A DNA stretch of 7,888 bases from Patescibacteria group bacterium. Lineage in GTDB: Bacteria; Patescibacteriota; UBA1384; CAILIB01. Both the position numbers and the translations under genes were made by a program. This document shows, one piece after another, positions 5,416 to 7,888 of the stretch (positions are counted from its first letter, which is position 1; each line of letters starts with the position of its first letter). The stretch is taken from assembly GCA_018968785.1 (NCBI GenBank), contig JAGWZN010000031.1:1-7888 (forward strand), given 5' to 3'. The notes below the pieces were generated by a model, which saw nothing but the letters and a program-made list of their open reading frames with translations, did no database searches and had not been told where the DNA came from.

Positions 5416-7371
5416 ATGTATGGGATCTTACAAGAAAAATGTAATATGTTTAATCTTAAAGCTTCCATTTCGACCCTCGCGGCCGTTGTTTTGTTTGCCT
5501 CATTACTCATCCCCGCCTTTAAACTGCAGGCGAAACTGCGGGCAAGCGCTCCTACACCCGACATCTCCATTTATACGGATAATTTGAGCTCCGGCTGGTC
5601 AAACTGGTCCTGGAGTAGTTGGATTAACTTCCAGAACGGGTATCCGGTGTATGCCGGCCACGACTCTATTTCCTTCTCAACCAGTCCCTGGTCCGGCCTG
5701 TATCTGCATACCGACAGCCAGCTAAACCTCAGTCAGTACGGCTATCTGCATTTCGCGGTGGAAGCCTCTCAAAACAACCAAAAATTCCTGGTCGGTCTGT
5801 ACAATAACAACTACCAGCTCACCCAGAGTCCGGTTCCCCTCGGCAACTTCGGCGGCGATCCGACTTCCGGCAACTGGAAAATATATAATATCCCGCTGTC
5901 CGCTATTAACCCGGGCAATCAGATTATTCAAGGCGTTCTAATCCAGGAAGGCAGCGGCAACTGGCAGCCCGCTATTTATGTGGATGACATCCGCTTTGTG
6001 GTAGCGCCAACTTCCGATGTGGCAACCGCGACACCAACCCCCACCCCAACTCCCTCTCCAACGCCAACACCTACTCCGGTGCCTACGCCATCACCGACGC
6101 CCACTCCAACGCCCACTCCCACGCCTGTTCCCACTCCTACGCCGACCCCAACCCCGAATCCCACACCTACCCCCGCTCCGGCAATTACCGGATCGTTACC
6201 TCCCGTACCGGCAGACTGGCCGACCAAGGGCAGCTTTCAAATTGGTATGGCGGACAGTCCCAATGACGCCGCCACCTTGAAAAACAGTTCCACGCTGGCG
6301 TACCGGTATCAGTACCTAACCGGCGGAGTAAATACCGGCAACGGCTGGACCAACTGGGACAGCAACGCCAATTTCGCCAGCAACTACATCCAGGACTCCA
6401 TTAATAACGGGTTTATCCCGGTGTTCCCGTACTACCAAATGCGGCCGTCCAATCCCGGCATCGGCATGGGCGAAGCGGACGGTGATCTGGCCAACGTCCA
6501 GAATATCAGCACCATGCAGGCGTACTATAACGATCTGAAGACGTTCTTCCAGAAAGCCGGCGCCTTTTCCGGCCATCCGGTGGTTCTGCAAATGGAACCG
6601 GACTTCTGGGGATTCATGCAGCAAAAAGGCGGTGATAACGCCGCCGCCATCAGCGCTCAGGTTTCATCAACCGGCATGCCGGAGCTGGCCGGGCTGCCTA
6701 ATACTATTCCCGGTTTCGCGCAGGCCATTATTAAACTGCGTGATACGTACGCGCCAAACGTGATTCTGGCTTACCATCTGAGTGTCTGGGGAACCGGCAA
6801 TGATCCGTTGTACAGTAAGCCGGATAACGCCACCTTGCTCACCCTGGCCACCCGCAGCGCCAACTATTACAAATCGCTGAACGCCAACTTCGATATCGTC
6901 TTTACCGATCAGACCGATCGGGACGCCGCCTTCAAGCAGTATATCTACGGAGACGGTGGTAAGTCCTGGTTTTCCGATGCCGATTATGACCGCAGCGCCT
7001 ACTATTTGAGCAATTTCGTCCAGCAGACCGGCAAGCGGATTGTCATCTGGCAGATCCCGCTCGGTAACACGATCATGCAAGCGGAAAACAATACCTGGAA
7101 CCATTTTCAAGATAATCACGCCCAGTATTTCCTGGACGACAGCAGCCGATCCCATCTGCAAGAGTACGCCAACGCCGGTGTAGTGGCTCTGCTGTTCGGC
7201 CGGGGCGACAACGGCGCCACCTGCGGCTGCGACGCTAATAACGACGGCGTGACCAATCCGGCGCCAATTAACGGCAATACCACCCCATCGTATTCAGCCG
7301 ATGACGACGGCGGTTTCTTCCGTCTGAAAGTTAAAGAGTACTACGCCGCCGGAGCGCTCAGTATTCCGTAA
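5416..7371 (+). CDS. Secreted modular glycoside-hydrolase-like protein
   Basis: Exported protein of 651 residues, probably acting on polysaccharide outside the cell. In order: signal peptide with hydrophobic core 18-36 and likely cleavage after ASA (43-45); a Trp/Tyr-rich beta-sandwich carbohydrate-binding-like domain (about 49-196, WSNWSWSSW, WSGLYLHT, ending in IYVDDIRFV); a Pro-Thr linker (about 205-256); and a C-terminal domain of about 390 residues that reads like a TIM barrel. Candidate catalytic or binding residues are E394 and D396 in VLQMEPDFWG, D498 in IVFTDQTD and W545 in RIVIWQIPLGN. A calcium-loop-like DANNDGVTNP (606-615) follows a TCGC pair, and DDDGG comes later. I cannot name the GH family; clan GH-A relatives such as GH26 are possible. 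ATG 5416 has AAGGAG (5401-5406) 9 nt before it; ATG 5446 would still keep the signal peptide. Confidence 0.75.
   Translation: MYGILQEKCNMFNLKASISTLAAVVLFASLLIPAFKLQAKLRASAPTPDISIYTDNLSSGWSNWSWSSWINFQNGYPVYAGHDSISFSTSPWSGLYLHTDSQLNLSQYGYLHFAVEASQNNQKFLVGLYNNNYQLTQSPVPLGNFGGDPTSGNWKIYNIPLSAINPGNQIIQGVLIQEGSGNWQPAIYVDDIRFVVAPTSDVATATPTPTPTPSPTPTPTPVPTPSPTPTPTPTPTPVPTPTPTPTPNPTPTPAPAITGSLPPVPADWPTKGSFQIGMADSPNDAATLKNSSTLAYRYQYLTGGVNTGNGWTNWDSNANFASNYIQDSINNGFIPVFPYYQMRPSNPGIGMGEADGDLANVQNISTMQAYYNDLKTFFQKAGAFSGHPVVLQMEPDFWGFMQQKGGDNAAAISAQVSSTGMPELAGLPNTIPGFAQAIIKLRDTYAPNVILAYHLSVWGTGNDPLYSKPDNATLLTLATRSANYYKSLNANFDIVFTDQTDRDAAFKQYIYGDGGKSWFSDADYDRSAYYLSNFVQQTGKRIVIWQIPLGNTIMQAENNTWNHFQDNHAQYFLDDSSRSHLQEYANAGVVALLFGRGDNGATCGCDANNDGVTNPAPINGNTTPSYSADDDGGFFRLKVKEYYAAGALSIP
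6031..6180 (+). repeat. Degenerate hexanucleotide repeat encoding the Pro-Thr linker
   Basis: About 25 degenerate units of the form ACN CCN encode alternating Thr and Pro, with Ser, Val, Asn or Ala at a few places (residues 206-255). It is a flexible linker between the binding-like domain and the enzyme-like domain of the secreted protein. Third-position variety suggests an old, protein-selected repeat rather than a fresh expansion. In the antisense direction it makes a meaningless Gly-Val-rich frame. Confidence 0.85.
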
Positions 7372-7383
7372 ATATAATATGAA

Positions 7384-7410
7384 GCGCGGTCTGGTTGTAA
7401 GACACCGTGC
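7384..7410 (+). repeat. Weak hairpin between the two secreted-enzyme genes
   Basis: GCGCGGT (7384-7390) pairs with ACCGTGC (7404-7410), 7 bp with one G-U pair around a 13-nt loop. No T-run follows on the plus strand. It lies 13 nt after the stop of the upstream gene and could be a transcript end or a stability element. The remaining 54 nt to the next start hold an unused AAGGA (7434-7438) and two trivial start-stop frames. Confidence 0.3.
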
Positions 7411-7464
7411 TGCTCCAGGAATGAAAAAAGGGTAAGGAATAGGCATAGCCATTAAATGTGACCT

Positions 7465-7888
7465 ATGCCGACACGATTCCTGAGACCGCTCCTTGCTATT
7501 GCCATTTTTCTTCTTAGTTTCAGCGTAGCTACCGGGCCGGCTTGGGCGGCCGTGACAGATTGGCAAAAGGGCGGTTCGATATCGCCCGCCTCGTCAAGCG
7601 ACTTTGCCAGCGCCTCCTTTCAACAGTCTCTGCGGAATCTGGCGGCGATTCACGCCAACTACGTTACCCTGATTATCCCGTACCACCAGAGCAATATCTG
7701 GAGCACCGATATTCAGCCCGGCTGGGATACGCCAACCGACGCTTCTCTTATCGCCGCTATCCATTCGGCCCATCTGCTTGGTCTGCACGTCATGCTAAAG
7801 CCGCATATTGATCCGTATGACGGTCAATGGCGCGCCAACATTAACCCATCCGACCGGAATGGCTGGTTCGCCAATTACGATAAGATGA
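7465..7888 (+). CDS. Secreted GH113-like glycoside hydrolase, cut by window end
   Basis: The first 141 residues are visible and the frame runs off the right edge. The signal peptide has basic MPTRFLR, a hydrophobic core (about 9-20) and an AWA cleavage site (26-28). The mature part starts like a GH113-type TIM barrel (family known from endo-beta-mannanases): a KGGSISP opening (35-41), SLRNLAAIHANYVTLIIPYH (55-74) for the first helix and second strand, TPTDASLIAAIHSAHLLGLH (89-108), then VMLKPHIDPYDGQWRA (109-124) and a WFANYDK helix start. The catalytic acids would lie beyond the window. ATG 7465 is the first possible start, since TGA (7459-7461) closes the frame before it. There is no Shine-Dalgarno at proper distance; TTAAAT (7452-7457) could be a -10 for a leaderless message, with weak support. 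It follows another secreted enzyme gene on the same strand. Confidence 0.8.
   Translation, partial: MPTRFLRPLLAIAIFLLSFSVATGPAWAAVTDWQKGGSISPASSSDFASASFQQSLRNLAAIHANYVTLIIPYHQSNIWSTDIQPGWDTPTDASLIAAIHSAHLLGLHVMLKPHIDPYDGQWRANINPSDRNGWFANYDKM

Noticed and set aside
6031..6180. CRISPR-like or satellite array
   Set aside because: The period is 6 bp with free third positions and it encodes a Thr-Pro linker in frame, so it is a protein repeat, not an array.
5976..6227. Gly-Val repeat protein on the minus strand
   Set aside because: It is the antisense reading of the Pro-Thr linker repeat of the secreted enzyme; no start signal.
6667..7161. 164-residue frame on the minus strand inside the secreted enzyme gene
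   Set aside because: It lies wholly inside a well-supported gene, has no ribosome site and no recognisable domain; long antisense frames arise from GC-biased third positions.
7421..7461. Mini frames before the GH113-like gene (ATGAAAAAAGGGTAA at 7421-7435 and ATG-TGA at 7456-7461)
   Set aside because: Four codons and one codon are too short to call leader peptides without conservation; recorded only as chance frames.

Overview
The window is bacterial protein-coding DNA, dense and of roughly even base composition. It carries six recognisable protein genes (one cut by the right edge; the first is open in frame to the left edge) and one tRNA-Arg(UCG) gene. All genes read with the standard bacterial code: visible stops are TAG (folC), TGA (the DedA-family gene) and TAA (the rest), and no gene contains an in-frame TGA. 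The short minimal signal peptidase, tight gene packing, and mix of DUF2207, DedA and secreted Pro/Thr-linker enzymes would fit an uncultivated lineage such as Patescibacteria/CPR or a Chloroflexota-like bacterium. That placement is a guess; no ribosomal or phylogenetic marker is present except FolC.

Left part (1-3953): folC (folylpolyglutamate/dihydrofolate synthase, +) runs tail-to-tail into a DedA-family membrane protein gene (-). Their 3' ends overlap by 213 nt in exact codon register. The DedA gene and a DUF2207-type membrane protein gene (+) diverge from a 51-nt gap that holds a 10-bp palindrome reading TATACT on both strands. The DUF2207 gene overlaps by 11 nt a gene for a compact type I signal peptidase with all catalytic motifs, so the two look translationally coupled.

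Middle (3954-4319): no protein gene. It holds a 64-bp nested inverted repeat, the tRNA-Arg gene, and a 125-bp non-coding stretch. That stretch is bracketed by a 23-bp perfect direct repeat of the tRNA 3' end, the classic footprint of tRNA-targeted integration, but too short to hold an integrase. It also holds hairpins, one terminator-like, and a 10-nt inverted copy of part of the repeat.

Right part (4320-7888): a DUF711 (UPF0210) protein starts 10 nt after the second repeat copy. It is followed by two co-directional genes for secreted carbohydrate-active proteins. The first has a signal peptide, a beta-sandwich carbohydrate-binding-like domain, a Pro-Thr linker and a TIM-barrel-like domain with a QMEPD motif. 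The second resembles GH113 and is cut by the window end. Both exported proteins have AxA-type cleavage sites that the signal peptidase in this window could process. I see no clear new multi-gene system. The most unusual signals are the tRNA-end repeat with its tiny remnant, the register-matched convergent overlap, the palindromic divergent -10 and the nested inverted repeat upstream of the tRNA.
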